Below, piece by piece: positions 41,849 to 53,346 of a stretch of 64,000 bases of DNA. A program made the position numbers and the translations under genes. The notes beneath the pieces were generated by a model. It was given only the letters and a program-made list of their open reading frames with translations, was not told where the DNA came from and did not search any database. The stretch comes from Phycisphaerae bacterium. Its GTDB lineage: Bacteria > Planctomycetota > Phycisphaerae > Tepidisphaerales > Tepidisphaeraceae. How positions within the stretch are numbered: the stretch's first letter is position 1; each line of letters opens with the position of its first letter. The stretch covers positions 1 to 64,000 of the forward strand of contig JAICIO010000017.1 in assembly GCA_025924315.1 (NCBI GenBank), given 5' to 3'.

Positions 41849-42340
41849 ATGACCATCAACGATCTTCTGGTTTCACAGCTGCAGGGCAATCTCGGCATGC
41901 TTCAGATAACGCTCGCGGATTTCAGCGACGCAGACATGATGGTGCGGCCCGCACCCGGCGCGAATCATGCCATGTGGCAGCTCGGTCACCTCTGTCGCGC
42001 TGAAGTAAATCTGATGAACCTCGTGAAACCCGGATCGATGCCCGAGCTGCCCGCGGGTTTCGCCGATCGCTTCGACAAGAAAACCGCGACGAGCGACGAC
42101 CCGAAGGCGTTTGTCTCGAAGCAGGAGCTGCTCGATCTCTTCGCCAAAATCCGCCAGGCGACGATCAACGTCGCGAAGTCGATCAGCGCGAGCGATCTCG
42201 ACACCGCGATGCCCGAAAAGATGCAGCGTCTCGCGAAAAACAGCGGCGAAATGCTCGCCATGCAGGCCGGCCACGTGACGATGCACATCGGCCAGTTCCA
42301 AGTGATCCGCCGAAAGCTCGGCAAACCTGTTTTGTTCTAA
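41849..42340 (+). CDS. DinB-like superfamily protein
   Basis: The 163-aa protein is a four-helix-bundle of the DinB/DUF1569 type, with the N-terminal MWQLGHLCRAEVNLMNL and the C-terminal HVTMHIGQFQVIRRKLG. The three His typical of the metal site are at the HLCRAE, AGHVTMH and HIGQ regions. The family includes metal-dependent thiol (bacillithiol, mycothiol) transferases and many proteins of unknown role. AAGGA lies 9 bases before the ATG. Its place in the nuo run has no known link to complex I. Confidence 0.75.
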   Translation: MTINDLLVSQLQGNLGMLQITLADFSDADMMVRPAPGANHAMWQLGHLCRAEVNLMNLVKPGSMPELPAGFADRFDKKTATSDDPKAFVSKQELLDLFAKIRQATINVAKSISASDLDTAMPEKMQRLAKNSGEMLAMQAGHVTMHIGQFQVIRRKLGKPVLF

Positions 42341-42362
42341 AGACTTTTGAAAGAGACCCGAA

Positions 42363-42941
42363 ATGGCTTGGATTGCTGAAGATCGTCGTCAGGAACAGGT
42401 GACAAAAGGTGAGCCGCTCCTCACGGAGGAAATGAAGTCGCACCTGCGGGAGAAGTATTTTCCGCGGTACCCGACCAAGCGCGCGGTGCTGTTGCCGGCG
42501 TTGCATCATGTACAGCACGAGTATGGCTGGATCCCGACGCAGGCGTTGCAGGAGATCGCAGAGTTCCTCGAGCTCGCGCCTGCGGAAGTGCTCGACACCG
42601 CCTCGTTTTATGAAGAGTACTGGCTTAAGCCCAAGGGCAAGTATCTCGTCCAGGTTTGCCGCTCACTCTCGTGTGAGATCTGCGATTCGCGGAAGCTCAC
42701 CGATCACGTGATGAAGAAGTACGGCATCGACGTTGGCGAGACGTCAGCCGACGGTAGATTAACCCTCGTTGAGCTCGAATGCCTCGGTGCCTGTGGCACG
42801 GCGCCGGTTGCCGGAATCAACGATACGCTTCACGAAGAGCTGACGGTGGAGAAGCTGCAGCAGATCATCGACGGTCTGCCCGAAGATCCGCACGATTACA
42901 AAGATCCAACGATCAACTTCGCGGAAGCGAACGGGCATTGA
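42363..42941 (+). CDS. nuoE: NADH-quinone oxidoreductase subunit E
   Basis: The 192-aa subunit carries the [2Fe-2S] cluster N1a of the complex I NADH module. Cluster Cys residues are in VQVCRSLSCEICDS and ECLGACGTAPV. The start MAWIAEDRRQEQ has AAAGAGA upstream. Its place before nuoF and after nuoD is usual in sense, but the DinB-like gene and several hypotheticals interrupt the group. Confidence 0.95.
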   Translation: MAWIAEDRRQEQVTKGEPLLTEEMKSHLREKYFPRYPTKRAVLLPALHHVQHEYGWIPTQALQEIAEFLELAPAEVLDTASFYEEYWLKPKGKYLVQVCRSLSCEICDSRKLTDHVMKKYGIDVGETSADGRLTLVELECLGACGTAPVAGINDTLHEELTVEKLQQIIDGLPEDPHDYKDPTINFAEANGH

Positions 42942-42948
42942 CCTCACG

Positions 42949-43015
42949 TTTAGCCGCCCCGTGTGCGGGGCGCGCTGCTGCTGAAACCCGCCTCGCACGC
43001 GAGGCGGCTAAACGC
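42949..43015. repeat. Inverted repeat, CGTTTAGCCGCCCCG family (copy 1)
   Basis: Arms start CGTTTAGCCGCCCCGTG and end GCGGCTAAACG. A second full copy is at 50529 and looser relatives are at 53284 and 61711. It starts 8 bases after the nuoE stop. Confidence 0.8.
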
Positions 43016-43038
43016 GCGCCTGAGTCAACTACGAAATC

Positions 43039-43323
43039 GTGTCCGAAAAGATCGTCATCAACCTCAAGAAGCCCCTCCCCGCGAGCAACGATTGTTTGCC
43101 ACACGCGGCGATGAATCTCGGCTCGCCGCGCGGGGTCGGCATGACGCCGCGTCCGGGCATGGTCTCGCGGCTCGTGCTTCAGGAACAGAATGATTCGTGG
43201 TGTCTCTATCGCCTCGACGAGAACGGCGGATTTGTCGGCGATTCGTGGCATGGAACGAAGGAAGATGCGCTGCATCAGCTGAAGCGTGAATTCGGTGTCG
43301 AAGTCGATCCGAAGAGCGTGTGA
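43039..43323 (+). CDS. Hypothetical protein (94 aa)
   Basis: The GTG at 43039 opens MSEKIVINLKKPLPASND. The soluble protein has a compact alpha/beta pattern (DSWCLYRLDENGGFVGD, EDALHQLKREFG). I see no family or catalytic motif. It is followed after 20 bases by another small gene on the same strand. Confidence 0.5.
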   Translation: MSEKIVINLKKPLPASNDCLPHAAMNLGSPRGVGMTPRPGMVSRLVLQEQNDSWCLYRLDENGGFVGDSWHGTKEDALHQLKREFGVEVDPKSV

Positions 43324-43343
43324 CCGATCACAGGAGTTCGCTC

Positions 43344-43562
43344 ATGCCGGCCAAACCCGGCAAAGGTTTGTTCGGATGGCTCGGCCGGCAGGTCGGTCAC
43401 GTCAAAAAAGCTGTCCAAACCGATCCCGCCGCCCCGAAGACGCTCTACCGCAACGAAAAGATCGAAGAGGTCCCGCATCCCGAAAACCCCAACATCAAGT
43501 TGCGGCGGACGACGATTGATGAAGCGGTGATTCCACCGCCGCCGCCCAAGAAAATGTCGTGA
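43344..43562 (+). CDS. Hypothetical basic protein (72 aa)
   Basis: I start at the ATG at 43344, 8 bases after AGGAG. It has Lys/Gly at the N terminus (MPAKPGKGLFGWLGRQVG) and a poly-Pro tail with PPPPPKK. A role cannot be read. It could be a nucleic-acid-associated or membrane-associated small protein. Confidence 0.45.
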   Translation: MPAKPGKGLFGWLGRQVGHVKKAVQTDPAAPKTLYRNEKIEEVPHPENPNIKLRRTTIDEAVIPPPPPKKMS

Positions 43563-43623
43563 CACCGCTCACGGGTGCCGATTTCGCTTCCCGGCGACTG
43601 ACCTCTGCGCTATGATTCGGTAA

Positions 43624-43839
43624 ATGGCTACGGTTGTATCGATCAATCCACAGATCCTCGGAGGCACACCCGTTTTTGCCGGTACACGCGTTCCGGTCGA
43701 TTCACTGTTCGAGTACATCAAGCGCGGCCGGACCATCGATTATTTCCTCGAACAGTTTCCCACCGTGCGCCGCGAACAGGTCGAACAGTTGCTGGACGAG
43801 GCGAAGGCGTGCGCAAACCCGCAGCGGGCTTCCGCGTGA
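43624..43839 (+). CDS. DUF433 antitoxin
   Basis: The 71-aa DUF433 protein (NPQILGGTPVFAGTRVPVDS, RGRTIDYFLEQFPTV) is the DNA-binding partner of a PIN-type toxin in this fold family. It overlaps the next gene by the four bases GTGA. TATGAT ends 7 bases before the ATG, so the mRNA is probably leaderless. Confidence 0.8.
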   Translation: MATVVSINPQILGGTPVFAGTRVPVDSLFEYIKRGRTIDYFLEQFPTVRREQVEQLLDEAKACANPQRASA

Positions 43840-44156
43840 AGCTTCTGATGGACGAAAACCTGCCTCACCAATTGCGCCACGAACTGCCCGGACACGAGTG
43901 CTTTACCACGGCGTTCATGGGGTGGGCGGGTCTCGAAAATGGCGCCTTGCTCGCCAAAGCTGCTGAAGCAGGCTTCGAAGCGGTACTCACGAAAGACGCG
44001 AAACTGCAATACGAGCAGAACCTCATAAATTTGCCGGTTGCGGTTGTCATCCTCCGCGCACCCTCGAATGACATTGAGGATCTTCGCCCATTGATCGGCG
44101 CACTTCTAGCTGCGTTACAATCGCTCCCTCCTAAGACGATTACGCACGTTCCTTGA
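43836..44156 (+). CDS. DUF5615 PIN-like toxin
   Basis: The GTG at 43836 gives VKLLMDENLPHQLRHELPG, the PIN-like start with two acidic residues, and TKDAKLQYEQNL further on. Such proteins are predicted RNases of VapC-like toxin pairs. The length (106 aa) and the overlap with the DUF433 gene fit a toxin-antitoxin operon. It sits just before nuoF. Confidence 0.75.
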   Translation: MKLLMDENLPHQLRHELPGHECFTTAFMGWAGLENGALLAKAAEAGFEAVLTKDAKLQYEQNLINLPVAVVILRAPSNDIEDLRPLIGALLAALQSLPPKTITHVP

Positions 44157-44160
44157 CCCT

Positions 44161-44188
44161 TTGCTGATCTCCATTTCATCCATACAAT
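44161..44188 (+). promoter_or_regulatory. Possible promoter of nuoF
   Basis: TTGCTG (44161-44166), 16 bases and TACAAT (44183-44188) lie 25 bases before the nuoF ATG. Confidence 0.35.
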
Positions 44189-44213
44189 GTTCTGCTCGCA
44201 CTGAGGTTGAATT

Positions 44214-45575
44214 ATGGCGTTTACTGAACCGGTTCTGACCAAGCGCATTCCGCTCGATCCCTCCAAGCGTCACGCCGTCTGGTACGACGAATATGAAGCG
44301 ACCGGCGGATATGCACAGCTTCGCCGCGCGCTCGAGATGACGCCCGCGGACATCATCAAGACTGTCACCGATTCCGGTTTGCGCGGCCGTGGCGGCGCGG
44401 GTTTCAGCGCCGGGCAGAAATGGTCATTCATCCCGAAGGAAAAGAAGGGCCCGCACTACATGGCGGTGAACGCCGACGAGTCGGAGCCCGGCACCTTCAA
44501 GGATCGCTACCTCATCGACTACGACCCGCACTTGATGCTCGAAGGCATCGCCATCTCCTGCATCGCGACGCAGTGCGACATTGCCTACATCTTTATTCGC
44601 GGCGAATATCACCGCGAGGCGAAGGTCCTCGAGAAGGCGCTGCAAGAAGCGTACGCCAAAGGCGTGTTCGGCCAGAACGGAACTTTCGGCAGCAAGCACA
44701 AGATCGAGTGTTACGTTCACCGCGGCGCGGGCGCGTACATCTGCGGTGAAGAAACCGGATTGCTCGAAGCGCTGGAAGGCAAGCGTGGTTGGCCGCGAAA
44801 CAAGCCGCCCTTCCCCGCGATCGCGGGCGCGTTCGCCAAGCCCACCGTCATCAACAACGTCGAAACGCTCTGCTGCGTCCCGCCGATCATGGAGAAAGGC
44901 CCGCAGTGGTTTAAGTCGATGGGCACGCCTTCATCGCCCGGGCCAAAGCTCTTCGGCATGAGCGGTCACGTGAACAAGCCCGGCGTGTACGAAGACGAGC
45001 TCGGCATCACGCTCGACTATGCAATCAACAAACTCGCCGGTGGAATGAAGGGCGGCCGATACAAAGGCTCCATCTGCGGCGGAATCTCGATGGGCGTGCT
45101 GGGCCCGAATCAACTCGACATCAAGCTCGACTTCGACGACGTCCGTTTCCGCGGCGGGTGCCTCGGCCTCGGCACCGCCGGCATGATCGTGATGAACGAG
45201 CACACCGACATGGTCCGCGCCCTCCGCAACTGCGTGCGGTTCTATTCGCACGAGAGCTGCGGCCAATGCACCCCCTGCCGCGAAGGCAGCGCGTGGATGC
45301 GCAAGATTCTCGACCGCATCGTCGATGGCCTCGGCCGTGCGCGCGACCTCGAGATGCTCATGGAACTGGAAAAGACGATGGGCATCATGCCCGGCACGAC
45401 GATCTGCGGTTTGGCCGACGGCACCGCCTGGGCGACGCGAACCTTCATCAACAAGTACTACGAAGAATTCGCCGCGCGATGTCCGGAAGATTCGCAGCGA
45501 ACCGTTCCCCTCACGGTGATCAAGCGCGGCAACGCGCTGCCGACGACTCCCATGGGCAGTAACACGCGGGTTTAA
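44214..45575 (+). CDS. nuoF: NADH-quinone oxidoreductase subunit F
   Basis: The 453-aa NADH-oxidising subunit holds FMN and a [4Fe-4S] cluster. GRGGAGFSAGQKWSF is the FMN/NADH Gly-rich loop, GAGAYICGEETGLLEALEG the NADH site and ESCGQCTPCREGSAWM the cluster Cys motif. GAGG precedes the ATG. A strong terminator follows at 45606. No nuoG is next, which differs from most nuo operons. Confidence 0.96.
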   Translation: MAFTEPVLTKRIPLDPSKRHAVWYDEYEATGGYAQLRRALEMTPADIIKTVTDSGLRGRGGAGFSAGQKWSFIPKEKKGPHYMAVNADESEPGTFKDRYLIDYDPHLMLEGIAISCIATQCDIAYIFIRGEYHREAKVLEKALQEAYAKGVFGQNGTFGSKHKIECYVHRGAGAYICGEETGLLEALEGKRGWPRNKPPFPAIAGAFAKPTVINNVETLCCVPPIMEKGPQWFKSMGTPSSPGPKLFGMSGHVNKPGVYEDELGITLDYAINKLAGGMKGGRYKGSICGGISMGVLGPNQLDIKLDFDDVRFRGGCLGLGTAGMIVMNEHTDMVRALRNCVRFYSHESCGQCTPCREGSAWMRKILDRIVDGLGRARDLEMLMELEKTMGIMPGTTICGLADGTAWATRTFINKYYEEFAARCPEDSQRTVPLTVIKRGNALPTTPMGSNTRV

Positions 45576-45605
45576 CGGTCATCCGAATTGGCAAATTAGA
45601 AGGAG

Positions 45606-45631
45606 CACGGGTTTTCAGCCCGTGTTTTTTT
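45606..45631 (+). terminator. Rho-independent terminator after nuoF
   Basis: CACGGG, a 7-base loop TTTTCAG, then CCCGTG and seven T residues. The loop contains the stop codon of the convergent sigma-factor gene. Confidence 0.85.
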
Positions 45632-47042
45632 CTTGGCCCGCGACCTGAATCTCCGTGCGATTCTCCGGCGAATGGAATGCTTCCATGTACTGATAAACCT
45701 CTCGCGACATCCCCCACTGCGGCTGAATTGACCGTGCGACGAGCTGCCTCTTCAGTGACTCCCATCCCCTTACGATGTGCTGATATCCGCCGCCGAGAAG
45801 AATACTCGCAAAGCGCGTCGGCGGAACGCTTTTCAACGTCAACTCGCCCGGCGGCAGATCGAAATCATTCGGCACCGAAAATCCATTCTCGAAGATCCAT
45901 CGCTTTGGCTCGTCGCTTACCTGGCGATAGAAGAACGTGTTCGGGGTGTTCTGAGGCAGCGGAACCTGTTTGCGCAGCTCACGGACGAGTTGAAAGAAGC
46001 GGGCCTGAAGGCCGGTGATTTCTGACGTGCCAACCGGCGTCCCGCTGCTCAAGACGAGATATGTTTCGGCCGGATATTCCTTGATCACGAGCTGCGACGT
46101 TCGCCAATCTTCGCCTTGCGCATCCGTCGCCCCATATTCCGCGACGAGCCGCTTCAGCCGCTCGTCATGTTCCCACACATGCTTGCGAAGCAGCTCAACA
46201 ATCGCCGCGTGCCGCCCCGGCTTTCCATGATGCGCCCAGTGCGCCGCCTCGATCGCATCCGCGCCGGATGCGATCAATTGCTTGATCAGCTGATCGTGCC
46301 CGTAATGCGCTGCGAGATTGATGGCGGTCGCGTTCTCGTCGCCGCGAGCGTCGAGCAGTGCGGGATCGAGCTTCAGGAGTTGCGCAACCTTGGTGGCGTC
46401 GTTCGATTTCGCCGCGTCGAGCAGCGCCACAACGCGAGCGCTGAAATCGTCCGGCAGCTTTTGCGACAGGCTTGAGTTCAGCATGGTCGAAACCTCCATA
46501 TGTCCCGCCAGCATCGGCCGGAGCATCTCGCGCCCGCGGCTGATGAGCGACTTTACGGTGCCGATCGGAACGCCCAGAAATTCGGCGACGGATTCATGAC
46601 TCTGCTGATCGATATGGAACATCGTCAGCGGGATGCGATACTTCGCGGGCAGTTGTCGCACCGCCGCGAGAACGGCCTCTTTTGCCTCGGTTTTCTCGAC
46701 TGACTCCGCGGGCGAATCGCTTTCATTGATCAGTTCGTCGAAGTCGTTCACCAGATTCGCCTGCTCCGGACGTAGCGTGCGCAGCGAGTCCATGCAGGTC
46801 CGAAACGCGATCTGCCGAAGCCACGCCGCGAACGCTTGCGGCTCGCGCAGCTCGCGAAGTTTCATAAACGCGCGGACAAAACTCTCCTGCGTAAGATCCT
46901 GCGCATCGGACCAATCTCCGATGATCGAATAGGCCAGCCCATACACACGCCCCTGATAGCGCCGCACCAGCTTGCCAAACGCCGCCGTATTTCCCGCCTG
47001 CACCGATTCGCGAACAAGTTGTGCGTCGCTTTTGTCAGCCAT
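45615..47042 (-). CDS. ECF sigma factor fused to ankyrin repeats and a GyrI-like effector domain
   Basis: From the ATG at 47042 (475 aa) the protein has sigma region 2 (about 15-85, GRVYGLAYSIIGDWSDAQDL, RAFMKLREL), a linker and region 4 (about 120-180, QLPAKYRIPLTMFHI, EFLGVPIGTVKSLISRG). Then come two or three ankyrin-like repeats (about 200-290, ATAINLAAHYGHDQLIKQL) and a C-terminal GyrI/AraC-effector-like domain (about 325-470, LRKQVPLPQNTPNTFFYRQ, GGGYQHIVRGWESLKRQL, GMSREVYQYMEAF). It is thus a transcription initiation factor with its own protein-binding and ligand-binding modules. ATG 47060 is excluded because a likely -10 box overlaps it. Confidence 0.85.
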   Translation of the reverse strand: MADKSDAQLVRESVQAGNTAAFGKLVRRYQGRVYGLAYSIIGDWSDAQDLTQESFVRAFMKLRELREPQAFAAWLRQIAFRTCMDSLRTLRPEQANLVNDFDELINESDSPAESVEKTEAKEAVLAAVRQLPAKYRIPLTMFHIDQQSHESVAEFLGVPIGTVKSLISRGREMLRPMLAGHMEVSTMLNSSLSQKLPDDFSARVVALLDAAKSNDATKVAQLLKLDPALLDARGDENATAINLAAHYGHDQLIKQLIASGADAIEAAHWAHHGKPGRHAAIVELLRKHVWEHDERLKRLVAEYGATDAQGEDWRTSQLVIKEYPAETYLVLSSGTPVGTSEITGLQARFFQLVRELRKQVPLPQNTPNTFFYRQVSDEPKRWIFENGFSVPNDFDLPPGELTLKSVPPTRFASILLGGGYQHIVRGWESLKRQLVARSIQPQWGMSREVYQYMEAFHSPENRTEIQVAGQEKNTG

Positions 47043-47060
47043 GCGTCGCCCGAAGGACAT

Positions 47061-47086
47061 GACGGATGTAAGGCTAACCGGGTTGC
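47061..47086 (-). promoter_or_regulatory. ECF-type promoter of the sigma-factor gene
   Basis: On the minus strand GCAACC (47086-47081), 16 bases and CGTC (47064-47061) match the ECF layout (-35 GGAACC-like, -10 CGTC). The expected mRNA start is near 47053, eleven bases before the chosen ATG. The gene may activate itself. Confidence 0.45.
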
Positions 47087-47103
47087 AGGAAATTTGTGAG
47101 TTT

Positions 47104-49026
47104 TTATCCCGGCTGCTTCGGCTCGATGATTAGTCTCGAAAAATGAAGCTTAATTTCCGGCTCGAATTGCGCGGATCCGCCGAAGGTCGGTTCCGTGAGT
47201 TGAATGCGCGCGACGCGACGCACCGCGTCGGCTTTTGAATAAAGCGCCGCGAAGTCCGGGGTTGATTCGACCGCTGGCGAGAGCAGGAAACCGGTGCGAA
47301 TGAGGTCAGGAATCAGGCGATGCGGCTTGACCTCGCCACTGGAAAACTCGACGTTCATCCAAAGCTCGTGCGGCCGATAAAACGCGTTCGCGAGCGCATG
47401 GCGGCCGTTCGGTTTTATGTCGATCGAAATCCACAGCAGCACGCCGGGCGCTCGCGGAAGATCGATCCAATCTTCCAGTTTCGACGTCAACGTTTGCATC
47501 GGTTCGATGCGATAGGCAGGCGGATTCGCACGCTTGCGCAGGACGATGCGATCGTTCCACGTGCCGGCCGGTTCGTAGCGCGTGAGCAAACCTGGCCACG
47601 AAAGACTGTCGTCCTGAGACGGGAAGCGATGATCGATCGGATCGATCTTGAAAAGAATCGTATCGGGTGCGGCTGCGCTGCGCAGATGGGCGGCGTTCAG
47701 CTCGAGCAGCGACGACGTCGTGGCGGCGTAGCTTTCCCAGACCGGCCGTTTGGAGAAGCTCCATTCGCCCGCGATCTCGTCGAGCCTGGCGGTCGGATAG
47801 AAGTCGACTTTGCCCGCGTTTGGCAGTGCCGGAAGCGGACGCGCGACGCTTTCGAAAATGATTTCCGTGCTCGGGCTGCCGATGAGATGAATCATCGCCG
47901 CGGCGATGTTGGCAGGAATCGCGATGACGGTGGAAAGTAGGCCGCGCTCGAGACTCGTCGCCCAGTAAACGCTTCGCACGGAATCGCCAAGCAAGCCCCC
48001 GGCAATCATGACGATCACGGCGGTGATGCGCAGCCGCTGGTTCATCTGACGCCATTGTGCGATTGAAACCAACAACACCACGAAGAGCGGAAACCCGGCC
48101 GCGACAATCAGGTGCGAATCGCGGCGGACGTAGCCGATCTTGAACAGCGCCGAAAACGCCGCCAGCAGGGCGAGGCTCGCGAAGATTGGCCCGCGCTTAC
48201 TCGTTCGCCACATCGTCAGCGCGGTCCAAAAGATCACGACGAATGACAGCAGCACGAACCATGGCAGGCTGTGATCGCCCGGCTGGCCGTAGATGCTCAT
48301 CGCGTCGCCGTACGCGCGCGTCAGTTCCATCGACCATTTCACGTAGGGCACAAAGCCGGCAATCGATTGGCCGGCCATGAGCCAGAACAACCCAATGCCG
48401 AAGCAGTAGGTAATGATGACCCACGGCACGCGCCGGCGGATGATTTCGTCTATTGAAATCAGCAACACGATCGGAACGGCGAGCCCGAAGAACGTGAACT
48501 TCGCGAGGCTCATCAGGGCGACGAGAAGCACGAGAAGAAGCTTGCGCGCGAGTGCGAATCGATCGGAAAAATCGGCGATGTGCACGAAGAGCAGCAGAAT
48601 CACCGGCGCGATCGGCCGGAGATCCGTTTGCGCGATCACGCCGAAGAGCAGCACCACGGCGAGTGCCCGCGACCAGGGTTTCCAATTTAATCCGGATGAA
48701 AGTTCCCACACGTTCCACCACAGCGCGCCCGTCGTGACGATCCAGACGAGCAGTAGTGTGTGGATGGTTTGCGGCGCGAAGCCGGCCGTAAGAAATCCCC
48801 ACGGGCCGTATGTGAATGCGATGTCGCGGCCCCACTGCCAGTGCTGCGCGAACGCGAGATGCAGCGGGTAAATCCACGAATCATCCACATCGCCGGTGAA
48901 TTGCGGCCGCCAGGGAACGATGACATTCAGCGCATAGAAAAGTGAAACGGCCGCCGCGAATCGGCGCATCGCGCGCTCGCTTCGGCCGGGTCGCGCGACT
49001 TCATGCTGCTTCGTCTCGATCGTCAC
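47104..49026 (-). CDS. Polytopic membrane protein, GT-C-like
   Basis: The 640-aa product starts with GTG and has about ten hydrophobic segments in residues 20-395, then a soluble C-terminal domain (about 400-640). The periplasmic loop after the first helix has WRPQFTGDVDDSWIYPLHLA. An Asp pair at this place is usual in GT-C glycosyltransferases that use lipid-linked sugars. I see no closer family. It ends close to the sigma-factor gene and lies 7 bases downstream of the CPBP gene, so these two are probably one transcript. Confidence 0.65.
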   Translation of the reverse strand: MTIETKQHEVARPGRSERAMRRFAAAVSLFYALNVIVPWRPQFTGDVDDSWIYPLHLAFAQHWQWGRDIAFTYGPWGFLTAGFAPQTIHTLLLVWIVTTGALWWNVWELSSGLNWKPWSRALAVVLLFGVIAQTDLRPIAPVILLLFVHIADFSDRFALARKLLLVLLVALMSLAKFTFFGLAVPIVLLISIDEIIRRRVPWVIITYCFGIGLFWLMAGQSIAGFVPYVKWSMELTRAYGDAMSIYGQPGDHSLPWFVLLSFVVIFWTALTMWRTSKRGPIFASLALLAAFSALFKIGYVRRDSHLIVAAGFPLFVVLLVSIAQWRQMNQRLRITAVIVMIAGGLLGDSVRSVYWATSLERGLLSTVIAIPANIAAAMIHLIGSPSTEIIFESVARPLPALPNAGKVDFYPTARLDEIAGEWSFSKRPVWESYAATTSSLLELNAAHLRSAAAPDTILFKIDPIDHRFPSQDDSLSWPGLLTRYEPAGTWNDRIVLRKRANPPAYRIEPMQTLTSKLEDWIDLPRAPGVLLWISIDIKPNGRHALANAFYRPHELWMNVEFSSGEVKPHRLIPDLIRTGFLLSPAVESTPDFAALYSKADAVRRVARIQLTEPTFGGSAQFEPEIKLHFSRLIIEPKQPG

Positions 49027-49033
49027 GATTCGC

Positions 49034-50473
49034 TCATGCTACTCCAAGAATGAAAATCGTCATGAGCACTCCGTTGTGCAGCGCGTGGGCGGTGATCGAG
49101 CCGATCAGCGAGCCGCGCCATTCGCGAATGCCGGCCAGCACGATCGCGATCGCGAAGAGGGCCGGCACCGTCGTCCATCCCTGCGGATGAATCAGCGCGA
49201 AGATCAGCGCCACCAGCGACGCCGACGCAAGCCATCGCCACCGCGAGCGCATGTAGCCGAAAAGCGCTCCGCGGAACATCGACTCTTCGAAAATCGGCGC
49301 CCAGACGGACGCGACGAAGTACAGCTTGATGATCTGCGCCGGGGTGCTCACCGCCTCCTGCTGGATCGGATGGCTGGGCTGCGCGTGCGAGATCATTACG
49401 AGAATAACCAAGATCATCAGGCCGACGAAGATGATCGGCAGGCCGGTGATGTACGCGAGAATTCCGCTCGCCATTTCCGTCAGCACCCCGCGGCCGGTGT
49501 GCCAGCCGAGCGTGCGGATGATCTCATCATGCTCCACCCCGCGCCAGCGCGGCCAGAAGTACGCGACCGGCAGCAGGATGATCAAGCCGATCTCCCACTG
49601 CAGCGTGTCGCCGCTGACGAGCAGGGAGATCAGCAATGCGCCCAGCGCGAAGAGGAACAGGTAAATCGCGAATGCCTCAACGAACGGCGCCGGGTTCGTT
49701 CCCGGTACCGAGAGACGTCGGACGATCTTTCCGCTGGAAATTCGGATCAGCGCAATGATGAACAGCACCACGCCCGTGAGCAGGGCAAAGCCGATGACGA
49801 CGCCGGCGACGGTGAACACGACGATGCTTCGCACCGCCGGATGCACCAGCGCTTGTCGCTCGGGGCTATCCGGCGAAGCGTCGTGCACCAGCGCAAGCTC
49901 GCCATACCAGCCCAGGTTTGTTTTGATCAGATCCTTCTCATCTTCATCGAGCGCGCTGACTCCCTTCGTATAAAGCTTTTTGAGTGGCGGCGCGACGTGT
50001 TGATCCGCGCCTTTCAGATCCGACGCGATCGCGTCGATCTGCTTGATGGCGGCGTCGGAACCCTGGATGTCGCCGATCACGACCGCGGCACACAGCTTTT
50101 CATGCGGATTTTTCGGCGTGACCGTCAGCTGGTTGACGAACATCGGCATCGCCGCTTGTGATGCTTCGGGATCCGATCGCGTCAGCTCGTGACATCCGAT
50201 TGCGAGGCGCGACGCGATCTTCAGCTCGGCTTCAGGAGTCGGCGCGGGGCCGGCGGGCGTGGTGGGAACCGACGGTTGCGTGGTCGAAGGTTTTTGCGCG
50301 AGCCGCTTGCGTCCGCCGAGGATCGGCAGGACGACTGAGATCAGAATCACGATCAACCAGATCACAAACCAGGAAATCCAGACGCTCGGCCCGCGCTTCT
50401 GCGGAAGCGGCGCCGACGTGTAATCCAGCGGCGACGGAGGCGGCTCATACGGCGATTGCGGAAAATCAGTCAT
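49034..50473 (-). CDS. CPBP family intramembrane metalloprotease
   Basis: The 479-aa protein has one N-terminal membrane anchor (about 30-50), a soluble part, then about seven helices with the CPBP motifs PIFEESMFRGALFG (EExxxR), ALIFALIHPQGW (FxxxH) and the HALHNG end. These proteins (Rce1/CAAX relatives) cut proteins inside the membrane or protect bacteriocin producers. The soluble segment (about 80-180) is extra. TAGAGT lies 9 bases before the ATG. Confidence 0.8.
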   Translation of the reverse strand: MTDFPQSPYEPPPSPLDYTSAPLPQKRGPSVWISWFVIWLIVILISVVLPILGGRKRLAQKPSTTQPSVPTTPAGPAPTPEAELKIASRLAIGCHELTRSDPEASQAAMPMFVNQLTVTPKNPHEKLCAAVVIGDIQGSDAAIKQIDAIASDLKGADQHVAPPLKKLYTKGVSALDEDEKDLIKTNLGWYGELALVHDASPDSPERQALVHPAVRSIVVFTVAGVVIGFALLTGVVLFIIALIRISSGKIVRRLSVPGTNPAPFVEAFAIYLFLFALGALLISLLVSGDTLQWEIGLIILLPVAYFWPRWRGVEHDEIIRTLGWHTGRGVLTEMASGILAYITGLPIIFVGLMILVILVMISHAQPSHPIQQEAVSTPAQIIKLYFVASVWAPIFEESMFRGALFGYMRSRWRWLASASLVALIFALIHPQGWTTVPALFAIAIVLAGIREWRGSLIGSITAHALHNGVLMTIFILGVA

Positions 50474-50528
50474 GTCCCCGCGACTCTAATCGCGATAGCG
50501 CGCGGGAGCTAGGGAAGGAATGAGAACA

Positions 50529-50600
50529 CGTTTAGCCGCCCCGCGTGCGGGGCGCGCTCGCCCGATGGTGAAAGCGCCCCGCACGCGGGGCGGCTAAACG
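50529..50600. repeat. Inverted repeat, CGTTTAGCCGCCCCG family (copy 2), touching the gyrA stop
   Basis: CGTTTAGCCGCCCCGCGTGC and the mirrored arm GCACGCGGGGCGGCTAAACG end directly at the first base of the gyrA stop codon (50601). A 20-bp perfect pair of arms is visible. Confidence 0.9.
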
Positions 50601-53243
<2,643 letters not shown>

Positions 53244-53283
53244 GTGATCTCGTGTTCAATGTAACGAAAGCGAAAGGAAACCA

Positions 53284-53346
53284 GTTTAGCCCCCGCGGCC
53301 ACGCGGGGTTTCATAGCAGAACGCCGCGTGGCCGCGGCGGCTAAAC
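53284..53346. repeat. Inverted repeat, TTTAGCCCCCGCGGCCACGC family
   Basis: GTTTAGCCCCCGCGGCCACG faces CGTGGCCGCGGCGGCTAAAC. The arms keep the taaac ends of the copies at 42949 and 50529, but the inner bases differ. Confidence 0.8.

Noticed and set aside
43344-43562. Poly-Pro tail protein as a secreted adhesin
   Set aside because: There is no signal peptide or membrane segment, so the idea has no support.
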